Assembly (NCBI RefSeq): GCF_032017025.1
Contig: NZ_DALZQO010000006.1
Location: 1 to 64,000, forward strand
Source of the DNA: Hydrogenoanaerobacterium sp032017025
GTDB lineage: Bacteria > Bacillota > Clostridia > Oscillospirales > Ruminococcaceae
Reading direction: 5' to 3'
Length of the DNA: 64,000 bases
Under the pieces are notes generated by a model. The model ran no database searches. It worked only from the letters and a program-made list of their open reading frames with translations, and was not told the origin of the DNA. Positions 23,745 through 32,287 of this stretch are shown in pieces (the stretch's first letter is position 1; each line of letters begins with the position of its first letter). A program made the position numbers and the translations under genes.

Positions 23745-26138
23745 ATGGAATATAAGGAACAAAAACATTACCGCGCACTGGAACTTGATAAAATTCTTGC
23801 GCGGCTTGCAGAATGCTGTAGCTGTGAGGACAGCCGCGCTCTTGCTCTTGATGTTAAGCCGCAAACGAATTATCCGAGAGCTGTAAGGCAAATGAACTTT
23901 ACACAGGATGCTCATCTGCTGTCAGTACGTTTCGGCATGCCCACCGTGCTGAACATGAAAAATGTCAAAGGAATGCTCAAACGTGCACAGGTAGGGGCGA
24001 TGCTCAACCTGCGTGAGCTGATGGACATCTCCAATGTTCTGCGTACGATCCGTAACCTTAGCATCTACCGCAAGGATTGCGATGACATGGAGACTGCACT
24101 GGATTCGATGTTTGAAAGCCTATCCCCAAACAAAGCACTTGAGAACATGATTAACGAAAATATTCTGTCTGAGGATGAGCTTGCCGATTCCGCGAGCCCT
24201 GAGCTGTTCAGCATCCGTCGCAGCATCCGTAATACCGAGCTGAAGGTTCGTGCCCAGCTTGATAAAATGGTCAAATCCACCACCTACCAAAAATATTTGC
24301 AGGATTCGATCATCACCATGCGCGATGGGCGTTTTGTCGTACCTGTTAAGCAGGAGTACCGTGGCGAGGTGAAGGGCATGGTGCACGATACCTCCTCCAG
24401 CGGTGCAACCCTCTTTATTGAGCCGATTGCGGTGGTGGAGGCAAACAACGAAATTCGTGTGCTGCAAAATAAAGAGCAGCAAGAAATTGAGCGCATTATA
24501 GCACAGATGTCTGGAGAGGTTGGAAACTTTGCCGACAGCATCTGCGCGGATTATGACACTGCGGTGGAACTTGATTTGCTGTTTGCAAAAGCTCGCCTTG
24601 GCAGAAAGATGAAAGCCACCGTGCCAACGATTACAGACGATTGTGTGATTGATTTGCGCAAAGCACGTCACCCGATGATTGACGAGAACAAAGTTGTACC
24701 CACCGATATTTATGTGGGTGGTGCGTTTGATACCCTTGTCATCACCGGCCCCAACACCGGCGGTAAAACCGTTTCACTCAAAACTCTTGGCCTGTTCACA
24801 CTGATGGCAATGTGCGGCCTTATGCTTCCGGTTGCCGATGCCAGTACCATCTCGGTGTTTGACCGTGTGCTTGCAGATATCGGCGACGAGCAGAGCATAG
24901 AGCAGAGCCTATCCACTTTCTCCGCTCATATGACCAATATTGTGTCTATTTTAGGGCTAACTGACCGAAAAACCCTTGTATTGCTCGATGAGCTTGGGGC
25001 GGGTACCGACCCGATCGAGGGTGCGGCACTCGCGATTGCAATCATTGAGGCACTGCGCGAAAAGGGGGCAAAAATTGCTGCCACCACGCACTATGCCGAG
25101 ATTAAGGTGTTTGCGCTCGAAACCAAAGGGGTAGAGAATGCCTCCTGCGAGTTTGATGTGGAATCGCTCAGCCCCACCTACAGGCTATCCATCGGCGTAC
25201 CGGGGCGTTCCAACGCGTTTGCAATCTCTGAACGGCTGGGTATCGATCATAACATAATTGAACGCGCAAAAGACCGTGTCTCCAATGAGAATGCGCGTTT
25301 TGAAGATGTTGTGTCGCAGCTTGAGGAAACCCGCCTCGGGCTTGAGAAGGAGAAAGCTGGTGCACAGCAGGTACGTGAAGAAACAGAACGCATGAAGAAC
25401 GAAATTGCTACCTATAAAGTCCGCCTTGAGCAAGAAAAGGAACGTGAGATTGAGCGCGCCAAAACCGAAGCCAAGCGCCTGATTGAAAAGGTGAAGATAG
25501 AATCTCAGCGCATGGTCGATGAGCTGGAGGAAATCAAAAAGCAAAAGGACACCGAAAAATACAACAACATGCCCAGTCTGGCTCGTGCGCAGATGAAATC
25601 GGGTATCAACAAGCTGTACGAGCTTGCCGACCCCGTTAAGCAGCAACATAATGACAACTACACCCTGCCACGCAAGTTGGTAAAGGGTGATATCGTTTCT
25701 ATTGTAGATATCGGTAAGGATGGAACTGTGCTGTCATCCGCCGATAGCTCCGGTAACGTTATGGTGCAGGTTGGCATTATGAAGATTAAAGTTGCTCAAA
25801 GCAAGCTACGGCTCGATGAGCGCAAGAACAAGGTGACACTGAATAACCAAAAGGGCAGTGTGGGCAAAAACATTACAAGCCGTGCAGAGCGCTCTGGTAA
25901 AACTGAGATTGATTTGCGCGGTATGATGGTGGAAGAGGCACTGATTGAGCTTGAACGTTATATTGACAATGCGGTACTTGCCGGGTTAGGTGTCATCACC
26001 ATTATCCACGGCAAGGGAACAGGTGCGCTGCGCGCTGCGGTACACAGTGATTTGCGCCACCATAAAAATATTCGCACGTTCCGCCTGGGTGTTTATGGTG
26101 AGGGTGAATCGGGCGTTACCATTGCGGAACTAAAATGA
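23745..26138 (+). CDS. mutS2: Endonuclease MutS2
   Basis: A 797-residue MutS2: ring-forming ATPase and nuclease that rescues collided ribosomes and suppresses recombination. N-terminal lever and core domains run to about 300; Walker A is TGPNTGGKT, Walker B VLLDELGAGTDP; a long charged coiled coil spans about 510-620; the C-terminal Smr nuclease domain has IDLRGMMVEEAL and IIHGKGTGALR. TGAGG precedes ATG 23745. It follows recO after 97 nt that contain an inverted repeat. Confidence 0.95.
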   Translation: MEYKEQKHYRALELDKILARLAECCSCEDSRALALDVKPQTNYPRAVRQMNFTQDAHLLSVRFGMPTVLNMKNVKGMLKRAQVGAMLNLRELMDISNVLRTIRNLSIYRKDCDDMETALDSMFESLSPNKALENMINENILSEDELADSASPELFSIRRSIRNTELKVRAQLDKMVKSTTYQKYLQDSIITMRDGRFVVPVKQEYRGEVKGMVHDTSSSGATLFIEPIAVVEANNEIRVLQNKEQQEIERIIAQMSGEVGNFADSICADYDTAVELDLLFAKARLGRKMKATVPTITDDCVIDLRKARHPMIDENKVVPTDIYVGGAFDTLVITGPNTGGKTVSLKTLGLFTLMAMCGLMLPVADASTISVFDRVLADIGDEQSIEQSLSTFSAHMTNIVSILGLTDRKTLVLLDELGAGTDPIEGAALAIAIIEALREKGAKIAATTHYAEIKVFALETKGVENASCEFDVESLSPTYRLSIGVPGRSNAFAISERLGIDHNIIERAKDRVSNENARFEDVVSQLEETRLGLEKEKAGAQQVREETERMKNEIATYKVRLEQEKEREIERAKTEAKRLIEKVKIESQRMVDELEEIKKQKDTEKYNNMPSLARAQMKSGINKLYELADPVKQQHNDNYTLPRKLVKGDIVSIVDIGKDGTVLSSADSSGNVMVQVGIMKIKVAQSKLRLDERKNKVTLNNQKGSVGKNITSRAERSGKTEIDLRGMMVEEALIELERYIDNAVLAGLGVITIIHGKGTGALRAAVHSDLRHHKNIRTFRLGVYGEGESGVTIAELK

Positions 26139-26165
26139 TAAGCGGAAAAACGCCGCATGAAAATT

Positions 26166-26201
26166 AAAAAAGGACACTGGTTCTACCAGTGTCCTTTTTT
26201 G
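26166..26201. terminator. Bidirectional terminator
   Basis: AAAAAAGGACACTGG pairs with CCAGTGTCCTTTTTT around a short loop, between convergent mutS2 and the gene at 26212. Confidence 0.9.
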
Positions 26202-26211
26202 CTTACAAGCA

Positions 26212-26529
26212 TTATGCTTTTGTTGCTGCATCTTTCAGTGCACGCTCCAACCATATGCTTGCCAAATCCATTGCCTTGTAAAGGCCTTCCTTTTCGCTCT
26301 TTTTAATGATTCTGTCCTTAATGCGCAAGTCAAGATCGGTGGAGAGCAACTGAATGGTCACTTTTTGCGCCATATCAAGCCCCAACTCATCATCTTTTTT
26401 GCTATCCTGAATCTGCATCATCACCACAAATTTATCTTTCATATTGCCGTAATAAATGGTGTTGCCTGAACGAACAAGAGGTTTACCCTTATAGGTCAAA
26501 AATTTTTCGTCTTTCACAGCTTCGCTCAT
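26212..26529 (-). CDS. Conserved-looking small protein, unknown
   Basis: A 105-residue soluble protein I do not recognise. The N-terminal half looks like a beta sheet (KPLVRSGNTIYYGNMKDKF, VVMMQI) and the C-terminal half like an amphipathic helix (LYKAMDLASIWLERALKD). There are no cysteines, signal peptide or membrane segments. GGAGG lies 8 nt before the start, and a consensus promoter is upstream, so it is very probably a real, constitutively expressed gene. Alone in its transcript. Confidence 0.7.
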   Translation of the reverse strand: MSEAVKDEKFLTYKGKPLVRSGNTIYYGNMKDKFVVMMQIQDSKKDDELGLDMAQKVTIQLLSTDLDLRIKDRIIKKSEKEGLYKAMDLASIWLERALKDAATKA

Positions 26530-26610
26530 CTAATCGTCCTCCTGTATCTTAAAATATTTTAAACAAATTAAAAACAGCACAAATACTATATTTAGCCGTT
26601 ACATCAAATT

Positions 26611-26639
26611 ATTATACCATAATTATAGACAATTGTAAA
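26611..26639 (-). promoter_or_regulatory. Promoter of the gene at 26212
   Basis: On the minus strand TTTACA (26639-26634) and TATAAT (26616-26611) with 17 nt between. Confidence 0.75.
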
Positions 26640-26750
26640 CGAGATAACACATTGCCAAATGTAAATATACAATGAATATGTAAAAAATAAACAAAATTTG
26701 ATAACTGAATTAGCCCTTACAAATAGCAAGGAAACCATTGCGAACAGAAA

Positions 26751-26778
26751 GACGGTATAGCCGAATGGCTACACCGTC
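26751..26778 (-). terminator. Possible terminator of ireB
   Basis: GACGGT-TAGCC arms form a 12-bp stem with one mismatch and a 4-nt loop; the following U run is short. It lies 30 nt after the ireB stop. Confidence 0.5.
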
Positions 26779-26807
26779 TACCGCAAACATGAATTACTCT
26801 ATTAGCT

Positions 26808-27053
26808 TCAATCGTTCAGGTACGCTTTTACCAGCACCTGCAATAGCTCATCGCGGTCAATGCGTCGAATCAAGCTGCGCGCATTGTTGTGTGTTGTAAT
26901 GTAGGTGGGGTCCTCAGAAAGGATATAGCCCACAATCTGATTAATGGGGTTATAACCCTTTTCACGCAGAGCATCGTACACAGTTGTCAAAGTCTGCTTC
27001 ATTTCATTTTCTTTGTCTTCGTGAATCGAAAACGATATCGTAGGCTCATGCAT
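26808..27053 (-). CDS. ireB: IreB family regulatory phosphoprotein
   Basis: An 81-residue protein of the UPF0297/IreB family. Diagnostic blocks are VYDALREKGYNPINQIVGYILSEDP (core GYNPINQIVGYIL) and HNNARSLIRRIDRDEL. In Enterococcus IreB is phosphorylated by the Ser/Thr kinase IreK and negatively regulates cephalosporin resistance. In many Firmicutes it accompanies ruvX and alaS, but here it is alone. GGAGG precedes the start. Confidence 0.92.
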   Translation of the reverse strand: MHEPTISFSIHEDKENEMKQTLTTVYDALREKGYNPINQIVGYILSEDPTYITTHNNARSLIRRIDRDELLQVLVKAYLND

Positions 27054-27088
27054 GCTTTAAACCTCCATTGATTAAAATTATTACTATT

Positions 27089-27117
27089 AGAATACACTAA
27101 AATACAAAAATTATCAA
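27089..27117 (-). promoter_or_regulatory. Promoter of ireB
   Basis: On the minus strand TTGATA (27117-27112) and TATTCT (27094-27089) with 17 nt between, directly after pheT. Confidence 0.65.
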
Positions 27118-27158
27118 GATAGAAATGACAACCTTTATAGAAAATTAAGATGTAGAGG

Positions 27159-29537
27159 CTAAGAACGCAGCTCTGCACCCAGTTCACCCAAGGCTTTCAA
27201 AATCTTTTTCATGGCGCTGCTTGCTTCTTCATCGGTAAGTGTTTTGTCTGCCGAACGCAATGAAATATTATACGCTACACTCTTTTTACCTGCCGGAACC
27301 TGAGCACCGCGGTAAACGTCGAACAGCTCTACTTTATCCAAATGTTTGCCTGCCGCACCTTGAATGGCTTTGTATAGGCTCAGCACCGGAAGTGTTTCAT
27401 CACATAGCACCGCAATGTCGCGTGTGGTGGCAGGGAACTTCGGCATGGGTCTGTACTGCTTGTCGGCAGCCTTGTTCGCAAACAGCAGCGCTTCATCCAG
27501 CTCTGCAACATAGGCTTTCACACCAATGTCGTAGTTATCCAGCACAGTCGGGTGAATCTCACCGATGACACCCAGTGTTTTACCGTTCACTGTCAGTTTC
27601 GCACACCGCCCGGGGTGGAACGTCGGGTTGCCGCTTTCGGGGGTTACATCGTAGTCATAACCGCCAAGGGTTTCAAACAGCTCCTCTACAATGCCCTTGA
27701 GTGCGTAGTAATCTGCATTCTCGCCGTACATGCCAATCAGAATTTTCTGGTTTTCCTCAGGTAGCTTGTCGGGGGTTGTGGGCACGTACTCGGTTGCAAC
27801 CTCAAACAGGGCTGCAGAAAGATTGCGGTTGTTGTAGTTGCGTGCCAGCACCTCTAGCATAGAGGGAATCGCCGTTGTTCTCATAATGCTGGTATCCTCA
27901 CCCAACGGGTTGCTGATTACCACCGAATTGCGGTAGCTGCTGTCGGCAGGCAACCCAATTTTATCATAATATTTGGGGCTGATGAACGAATAGGTTATAA
28001 TCTCATTGCAGCCTTGTGCCAACAGAGTAGTAGAGATTTTTTTCTCAAATTTCTGCAAATCGGTTAGCTGCGCTTGCGCCGAGCCGCGAATAGCCGTAAC
28101 AGGAATATTATCATAGCCGTAGATACGTGCAACTTCCTCGGCAATGTCTGCTTTATGCTGCAAGTCTGCGCGGAACGACGGTACCGTTACCACATCGTTT
28201 TCATCCACGGTGCATTCCAGCTTTTCCAAAATGCGAATCATTTCCTCGCGAGAAGCCTGGATGCCGAGAAAACGATTGATCCAGTCGTGCTCCAGTGGGA
28301 TGCGCACAGGGGTCTTATCAGAATTATCCACATCAATCATGCCACCGACCACTTCGCCTGCGCCAAGCTCTTCTACAAGCTGGCATGCTCTCATCACAGC
28401 GGGGACACAGGTTTGTGGGTCAAGCCCTTTTTCAAAGCGGCCGGAAGCCTCGGTTCTCATACCAAGTTTTTTTGCGGTGATGCGCACCGACGGGCCGCTA
28501 AAGCATGCGCTTTCAAAAACGATGGTGTTGGTGCCATCCATAATGCCCGAAAACTCACCGCCCATAACGCCTGCCACAGCAGTTGGCGCATGTTCGTCTG
28601 CAATAACGAGCATATCGGAGGAAAGCTTGCGCTCCACGCCGTCGAGCGTAACAATGCTCTCACCGTCTTTTGCGTTGCGTACCACAATTTTGCCGCCCTT
28701 TACCAGCTTGTGATCAAAGGCATGCATCGGCTGCCCATATTCGAGCATGACATAGTTGGTGATGTCGACAATGTTATTGATGGGGCGCACACCGGAAGCG
28801 CGCAGTCTTTCTCTTAACCAGCGCGGAGAAGGTGCTACCTTGATATTTTTCACCATTCTGGCAACGTAACGCGGGCAGAGTGTAGGGCTTTGTACTTCTA
28901 CGGCAAGGTGACCATGGATGTCATCTGTTTCAGACTTCACTGTGGGTACCGGCAGGGTGAGGGGCTTATCGAATGTGACGGCCGCCTCGCGGGCAAGACC
29001 GATCACAGACAGGCAGTCGGGGCGGTTAGAGGTAATTTCAAACTCGACGCAGGTATCGTTGAGCCCGATGGCAGACTGAATGTCCTGCCCAATTTCGCAA
29101 TTCTCCTGCAAAATAAAAATGCCATCTTCAATCGCATAGGGGAAGTCGTGCTGGGTGAGCCCAAGCTCACCCAGCGAGCAGAGCATGCCCTCGCTTACTA
29201 CGCCGCGCAGTTTGCCTTTTTTAATAACCTTGCCGTCCGGCAGTTTGGCGCCGTCCAAGCAAACAGGCACCATGTCACCAACATTTACGTTGGTTGCACC
29301 CGTCACAATCTGCAGCGGAGACTCTTTTCCGGCATCGATGGAGCAAACAACAAGTTTGTCAGCATCGGGGTGGCGCTCAATCGCCAAAATTTTGCCCACT
29401 ACAACATTTTCAATTTCGCTTCCCTCAATCTCATAGCCCTCAACCTTTGAGCCGGACATAGTCATCGCCTCCGAAAAGGCGCGGGGAGAAGCATCTATTT
29501 TCACATAATCTGAAAGCCATTTCATCGATAAATTCAT
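27159..29537 (-). CDS. pheT: Phenylalanyl-tRNA synthetase beta subunit
   Basis: A 792-residue subunit of the alpha2-beta2 enzyme. Domains in order: tRNA-binding OB fold (about 40-150), B3/B4 editing region (about 210-390, with NNIVDITNYVMLEYGQPMHAFD whose core is NYVMLEYGQPMHAFD), B5 domain (about 405-475), catalytic-like core, and a C-terminal anticodon-binding FDX-ACB domain (FPATTRDIAVLCDE). Length is normal. AAGGAGG precedes the start. It follows pheS by 122 nt in the same transcript under the T-box leader. Confidence 0.96.
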   Translation of the reverse strand: MNLSMKWLSDYVKIDASPRAFSEAMTMSGSKVEGYEIEGSEIENVVVGKILAIERHPDADKLVVCSIDAGKESPLQIVTGATNVNVGDMVPVCLDGAKLPDGKVIKKGKLRGVVSEGMLCSLGELGLTQHDFPYAIEDGIFILQENCEIGQDIQSAIGLNDTCVEFEITSNRPDCLSVIGLAREAAVTFDKPLTLPVPTVKSETDDIHGHLAVEVQSPTLCPRYVARMVKNIKVAPSPRWLRERLRASGVRPINNIVDITNYVMLEYGQPMHAFDHKLVKGGKIVVRNAKDGESIVTLDGVERKLSSDMLVIADEHAPTAVAGVMGGEFSGIMDGTNTIVFESACFSGPSVRITAKKLGMRTEASGRFEKGLDPQTCVPAVMRACQLVEELGAGEVVGGMIDVDNSDKTPVRIPLEHDWINRFLGIQASREEMIRILEKLECTVDENDVVTVPSFRADLQHKADIAEEVARIYGYDNIPVTAIRGSAQAQLTDLQKFEKKISTTLLAQGCNEIITYSFISPKYYDKIGLPADSSYRNSVVISNPLGEDTSIMRTTAIPSMLEVLARNYNNRNLSAALFEVATEYVPTTPDKLPEENQKILIGMYGENADYYALKGIVEELFETLGGYDYDVTPESGNPTFHPGRCAKLTVNGKTLGVIGEIHPTVLDNYDIGVKAYVAELDEALLFANKAADKQYRPMPKFPATTRDIAVLCDETLPVLSLYKAIQGAAGKHLDKVELFDVYRGAQVPAGKKSVAYNISLRSADKTLTDEEASSAMKKILKALGELGAELRS

Positions 29538-29659
29538 CTGAAATCCTCCTTATAAGTTGATGGAATCTTGCAAGGCAAGGGGTATCTGCAAACAGATACT
29601 CTCGGTGTAGTTCCAAGCCCTGCAACAATCTGGCTAAGAATACGACGGCGGCTTGCCGA

Positions 29660-30679
29660 CTAGAACTGATTCAAAAATCTGAGGTCGTTCTCATAAAACA
29701 AACGCAGGTCGTCAATATTAAAGCGGCGCATAACAATACGCTCAAGCCCCATACCAAACGCAAAGCCGCTGTATTCCTCAGGGTCAATGCCGCAGATGGA
29801 CAGCACCTTCGGATGCACCATGCCACAGCCTAGAATCTCAATCCATCCCTCACCTTTGCACAGGCGGCAGCCCTCGCCGTGGCAGGCAAAGCACTGCACA
29901 TCAAGCTCGGCAGAGGGCTCGGTGAACGGGAAGTGGTGTGGCCGAAAGCGCACAACAGAAGCCTCACCGTACAGCTTTTTTACAAAAATCTCAAGCGTAC
30001 CCTTAAGGTCTGCCATTGTCACGCCTTTGTCTACCACCAGTCCTTCAATCTGATGGAACAAGGGGGAGTGGGTTGCATCCACAGCATCAGAACGGTAAAC
30101 ACGTCCGGGCGCAATAATGCGGATGGGTGGTTTCTTATTTTCCATGGTGCGAATCTGCACAGGTGAGGTTTGCGTGCGCAGCACGATGTTGTCGTTGATA
30201 TAGAAGGTATCCTGCGTGTCGCGCGCGGGGTGATCTTTGGGGATGTTCAGCGCCTCAAAGTTGTAGTAGTCATACTCCACCTCGGGGCCTTGCGCAATGT
30301 CAAAGCCCATGCCCATAAAAATATCCTTGACTTCATCCAGCACCAAATTCAGCGGATGCTGTTTGCCCAGCGCACGTTTCGTGCCGGGCATGGTTACGTC
30401 AATGGTCTCGGTCTTCATGCGTGCGGCAGTTCCCGCTGCTTTCAGTTCGGCGGAACGAGCTTCGATATGCTGCTCAATAAAGCCACGAACTTCATTTGCA
30501 AGCTGCCCTACAATGGGGCGCTCTTCGGCAGAAAGCCCGCCCATCTGTTTCAAAATAGCGGTCAGCTCGCCTTTTTTTCCTAAGAATTTGACTCTGATAT
30601 CGTCCATCGATTTTTCATCGTTGACAGATTGCAGGGCCTCAAGTGCATTTTTACGAATCTGTTCTAATGCAGTTTTCAT
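29660..30679 (-). CDS. pheS: Phenylalanyl-tRNA synthetase alpha subunit
   Basis: A 339-residue class II synthetase subunit that charges tRNA-Phe. It has an N-terminal coiled coil (to about 85), motif 2 in VYRSDAVDATHSPLFHQIEG, FRPHHFPFTEPSAE, and motif 3 GMGLERIVMRRFNI. A zinc-like cysteine set CFACHGEGCRLCKGEGW lies near 250-270, found in many bacterial PheS. The ATG at 30679 has GGAGGT 7 nt upstream; an earlier in-frame ATG overlaps that site. Confidence 0.96.
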   Translation of the reverse strand: MKTALEQIRKNALEALQSVNDEKSMDDIRVKFLGKKGELTAILKQMGGLSAEERPIVGQLANEVRGFIEQHIEARSAELKAAGTAARMKTETIDVTMPGTKRALGKQHPLNLVLDEVKDIFMGMGFDIAQGPEVEYDYYNFEALNIPKDHPARDTQDTFYINDNIVLRTQTSPVQIRTMENKKPPIRIIAPGRVYRSDAVDATHSPLFHQIEGLVVDKGVTMADLKGTLEIFVKKLYGEASVVRFRPHHFPFTEPSAELDVQCFACHGEGCRLCKGEGWIEILGCGMVHPKVLSICGIDPEEYSGFAFGMGLERIVMRRFNIDDLRLFYENDLRFLNQF

Positions 30680-30773
30680 TTCGTTAACCTCCATATAAAA
30701 TGTTTGCTGCTTGCAGCAGAAAACCCTGCAAAGCAGCTACAGCTTTGTGTGCAAAATTGCGGGCCTTGGCAAT

Positions 30774-30812
30774 AAAAAAAGCCCTCGTCCCCAAATAAAT
30801 AGGGACGAAAGC
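30774..30812 (-). terminator. T-box terminator of pheST
   Basis: On the minus strand GCTTTCGTCCC pairs with GGGACGAGGGC (including G-U pairs), followed by seven Us. It is the alternative structure to the T-box antiterminator. Confidence 0.85.
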
Positions 30813-31039
30813 TTAAAATACTTCCGCGGTACCACCCGTATTTTCACCTTGCCTTGCAGCAAAGCAAACACTTTGTATTGCCTGTAACGGGGCAAACCCG
30901 TCGCTGCCTACTAAAAGGTTCAACAGCGCCGCTCGTGGGCGAACTTCGTTTTCCCAATCTCTAAGATGCTCCCAGCCGCCGGCATCTATTCTCTGCAAGA
31001 GACTAATAGAATCCTACTTTCCCAGTCTTCACGTTAATA
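30813..31039 (-). ncRNA. T-box leader of pheS-pheT (Phe specifier)
   Basis: Read on the minus strand, GGGTGGTACCGCGG at 30837-30824 is the conserved T-box antiterminator sequence. Upstream stem I includes GAAGTTCGCCC, giving a UUC phenylalanine specifier at 30943-30941. Uncharged tRNA-Phe should therefore open transcription of pheS and pheT. Confidence 0.92.
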
Positions 31040-31045
31040 ATATTC

Positions 31046-31074
31046 AATATAGCACAGTTGCTGTGGTTTTGCAA
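31046..31074 (-). promoter_or_regulatory. Promoter of the pheST T-box transcript
   Basis: On the minus strand TTGCAA (31074-31069) and TATATT (31051-31046) with 17 nt between. Confidence 0.75.
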
Positions 31075-31081
31075 CAGAAAT

Positions 31082-31576
31082 TTATAGCATATCCTGTTTA
31101 TATTGCGGTATTAGGTGCAAATATTCAGCAGCGTTCGTTTTATTATGCTCAATTTCTTCTTGAGTAAGGGGGCGCTTCACCTTTGCAGGGTTGCCCAGAA
31201 TCAGGCTGCCGTCGGGTACCTGAGTACCCTGTGTTACCAGTGCACCGGCACCTACCATACAATCTTTGCCTATTTTCACACCGTTTAATACAATTGCTCC
31301 CATGCCAATCAGCGAATTGTCTCCAATCTCGCAGCCGTGCAAAATTGCGCCATGCCCAATTGTAACGCCCTTACCCACAATTATGGGGTTGCTGTGGTCA
31401 ACATGTAGTACACTGCAGTCTTGTACATTGCTGCCCTCGCCCACTACAATGGGGGCAATGTCGCCGCGCAGCACTGCATTGTACCAAACCGAGCAGCCGC
31501 GCCCAATCGTTACATCACCTGTTACGACGGCACCCTGCAAAATCAAGGAGCTTTCATCTATTGTCGGTTTTTTCAT
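31082..31576 (-). CDS. Gamma-carbonic-anhydrase family protein
   Basis: A 164-residue left-handed beta-helix trimeric protein (hexapeptide repeats such as VIGRGCSVW and IGDNSLIGMGA) of the gamma-carbonic anhydrase/PaaY/YrdA group. Three candidate zinc histidines are present in LHVDHSNP and IGHGAILHGC. Enzyme activity in this subgroup varies, so carbonic anhydrase is possible but unproven. AAGGAG precedes the start. It lies 37 nt after a short ORF that shares its likely promoter. Confidence 0.85.
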   Translation of the reverse strand: MKKPTIDESSLILQGAVVTGDVTIGRGCSVWYNAVLRGDIAPIVVGEGSNVQDCSVLHVDHSNPIIVGKGVTIGHGAILHGCEIGDNSLIGMGAIVLNGVKIGKDCMVGAGALVTQGTQVPDGSLILGNPAKVKRPLTQEEIEHNKTNAAEYLHLIPQYKQDML

Positions 31577-31613
31577 ACGGTGTTCTCCTTCTTAGCCTTA
31601 TCGGTTATAAGTT

Positions 31614-31781
31614 TTAATCAGTACCATTCCGCATCTTTGCAAATAGGCTTTTGATTCGGTGCATCAACAAAAACAAGTGCCCTTTCCACCAGCCCAAGTG
31701 CTGGATGACATACTCATGTGTTTCTTTCGTAGTGCCGCCGATCATTCCAATGGAGCTGGCCTCACTGCGTTTCTTTTTCAT
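31614..31781 (-). CDS. Possible small basic protein, unknown
   Basis: A 55-residue ORF starting KKKRSEASSIGMIGG and ending in a helical-looking hydrophobic and basic region (LGWWKGHLFLLMHRIKSLF). AAAGG lies about 10 nt before the ATG and a good promoter (31836-31808) would start about 20 nt further up, so it has the signals of a first gene in the operon with the gamma-carbonic-anhydrase gene. I do not recognise a family. The C-terminal half could sit on the membrane surface. Confidence 0.5.
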   Translation of the reverse strand: MKKKRSEASSIGMIGGTTKETHEYVIQHLGWWKGHLFLLMHRIKSLFAKMRNGTD

Positions 31782-31807
31782 GCCGCACCCGCCTTTCGAT
31801 ATCCTTT

Positions 31808-31836
31808 ATTCTATCACGCAAAACGCCAAATAACAA
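31808..31836 (-). promoter_or_regulatory. Promoter of the small-protein/carbonic-anhydrase-like operon
   Basis: On the minus strand TTGTTA (31836-31831) and TAGAAT (31813-31808) with 17 nt between. Confidence 0.6.
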
Positions 31837-31845
31837 TTGCGCTCG

Positions 31846-31875
31846 TTGATACTATCTGCATTTTTGTGCTATACT
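31846..31875 (+). promoter_or_regulatory. Promoter of acpS-nnr
   Basis: TTGATA at 31846-31851 and TATACT at 31870-31875, 18 nt apart, with TG before the -10. It is divergent from the promoter at 31808-31836. Confidence 0.7.
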
Positions 31876-31909
31876 CTAAAATAAGACAGAGTACGAGAGG
31901 GGTAACTCT

Positions 31910-32287
31910 ATGATGATACAAACAGGCATCGACCTGATTGAGGTGGCGCGTATTGCCAAAAGCATGCAAAGAGAGCGCTTTATGCAGCATGTGTTTTCGC
32001 CCGAGGAGCAGGTGATGTTTGAAAAGCGCGGCAATAGCCCACAGACTGTTGCAGCAAATTTTGCGGCGAAAGAGGCATTTGCAAAGGCATTGGGAACAGG
32101 TGTAAGAGGCTTTGCACTGAACGAAATTTCGCTTTTGCGCGATGAGCTTGGCAAGCCTTACTTTCAGCTGAGCGGAAACGCGCTTGAAATCGTACAAGAA
32201 AACCGATATACGCTGTCAGTCAGCGTCACCCACACCAAAGATTACGCCTCTGCGGTGGTGGTTTGCTACGGAGGAATAGAGCCATGA
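31910..32287 (+). CDS. acpS: Holo-[acyl-carrier-protein] synthase
   Basis: AcpS transfers the 4'-phosphopantetheine arm of coenzyme A to acyl carrier protein. The 125-residue protein has the metal-binding GIDLIEVARI near the start and the catalytic FAAKEAFAKALG. Two adjacent ATG codons are possible starts; GAGGGG precedes them. Its stop overlaps the nnr start as ATGA, so the two are translationally coupled, a common pairing in bacteria. Confidence 0.94.
   Translation: MMIQTGIDLIEVARIAKSMQRERFMQHVFSPEEQVMFEKRGNSPQTVAANFAAKEAFAKALGTGVRGFALNEISLLRDELGKPYFQLSGNALEIVQENRYTLSVSVTHTKDYASAVVVCYGGIEP

Noticed and set aside
28074..28817. Plus-strand ORF of 247 codons opposite pheT
   Set aside because: Shadow of pheT, with unusual composition and no ribosome-binding site; pheT is unmistakable.
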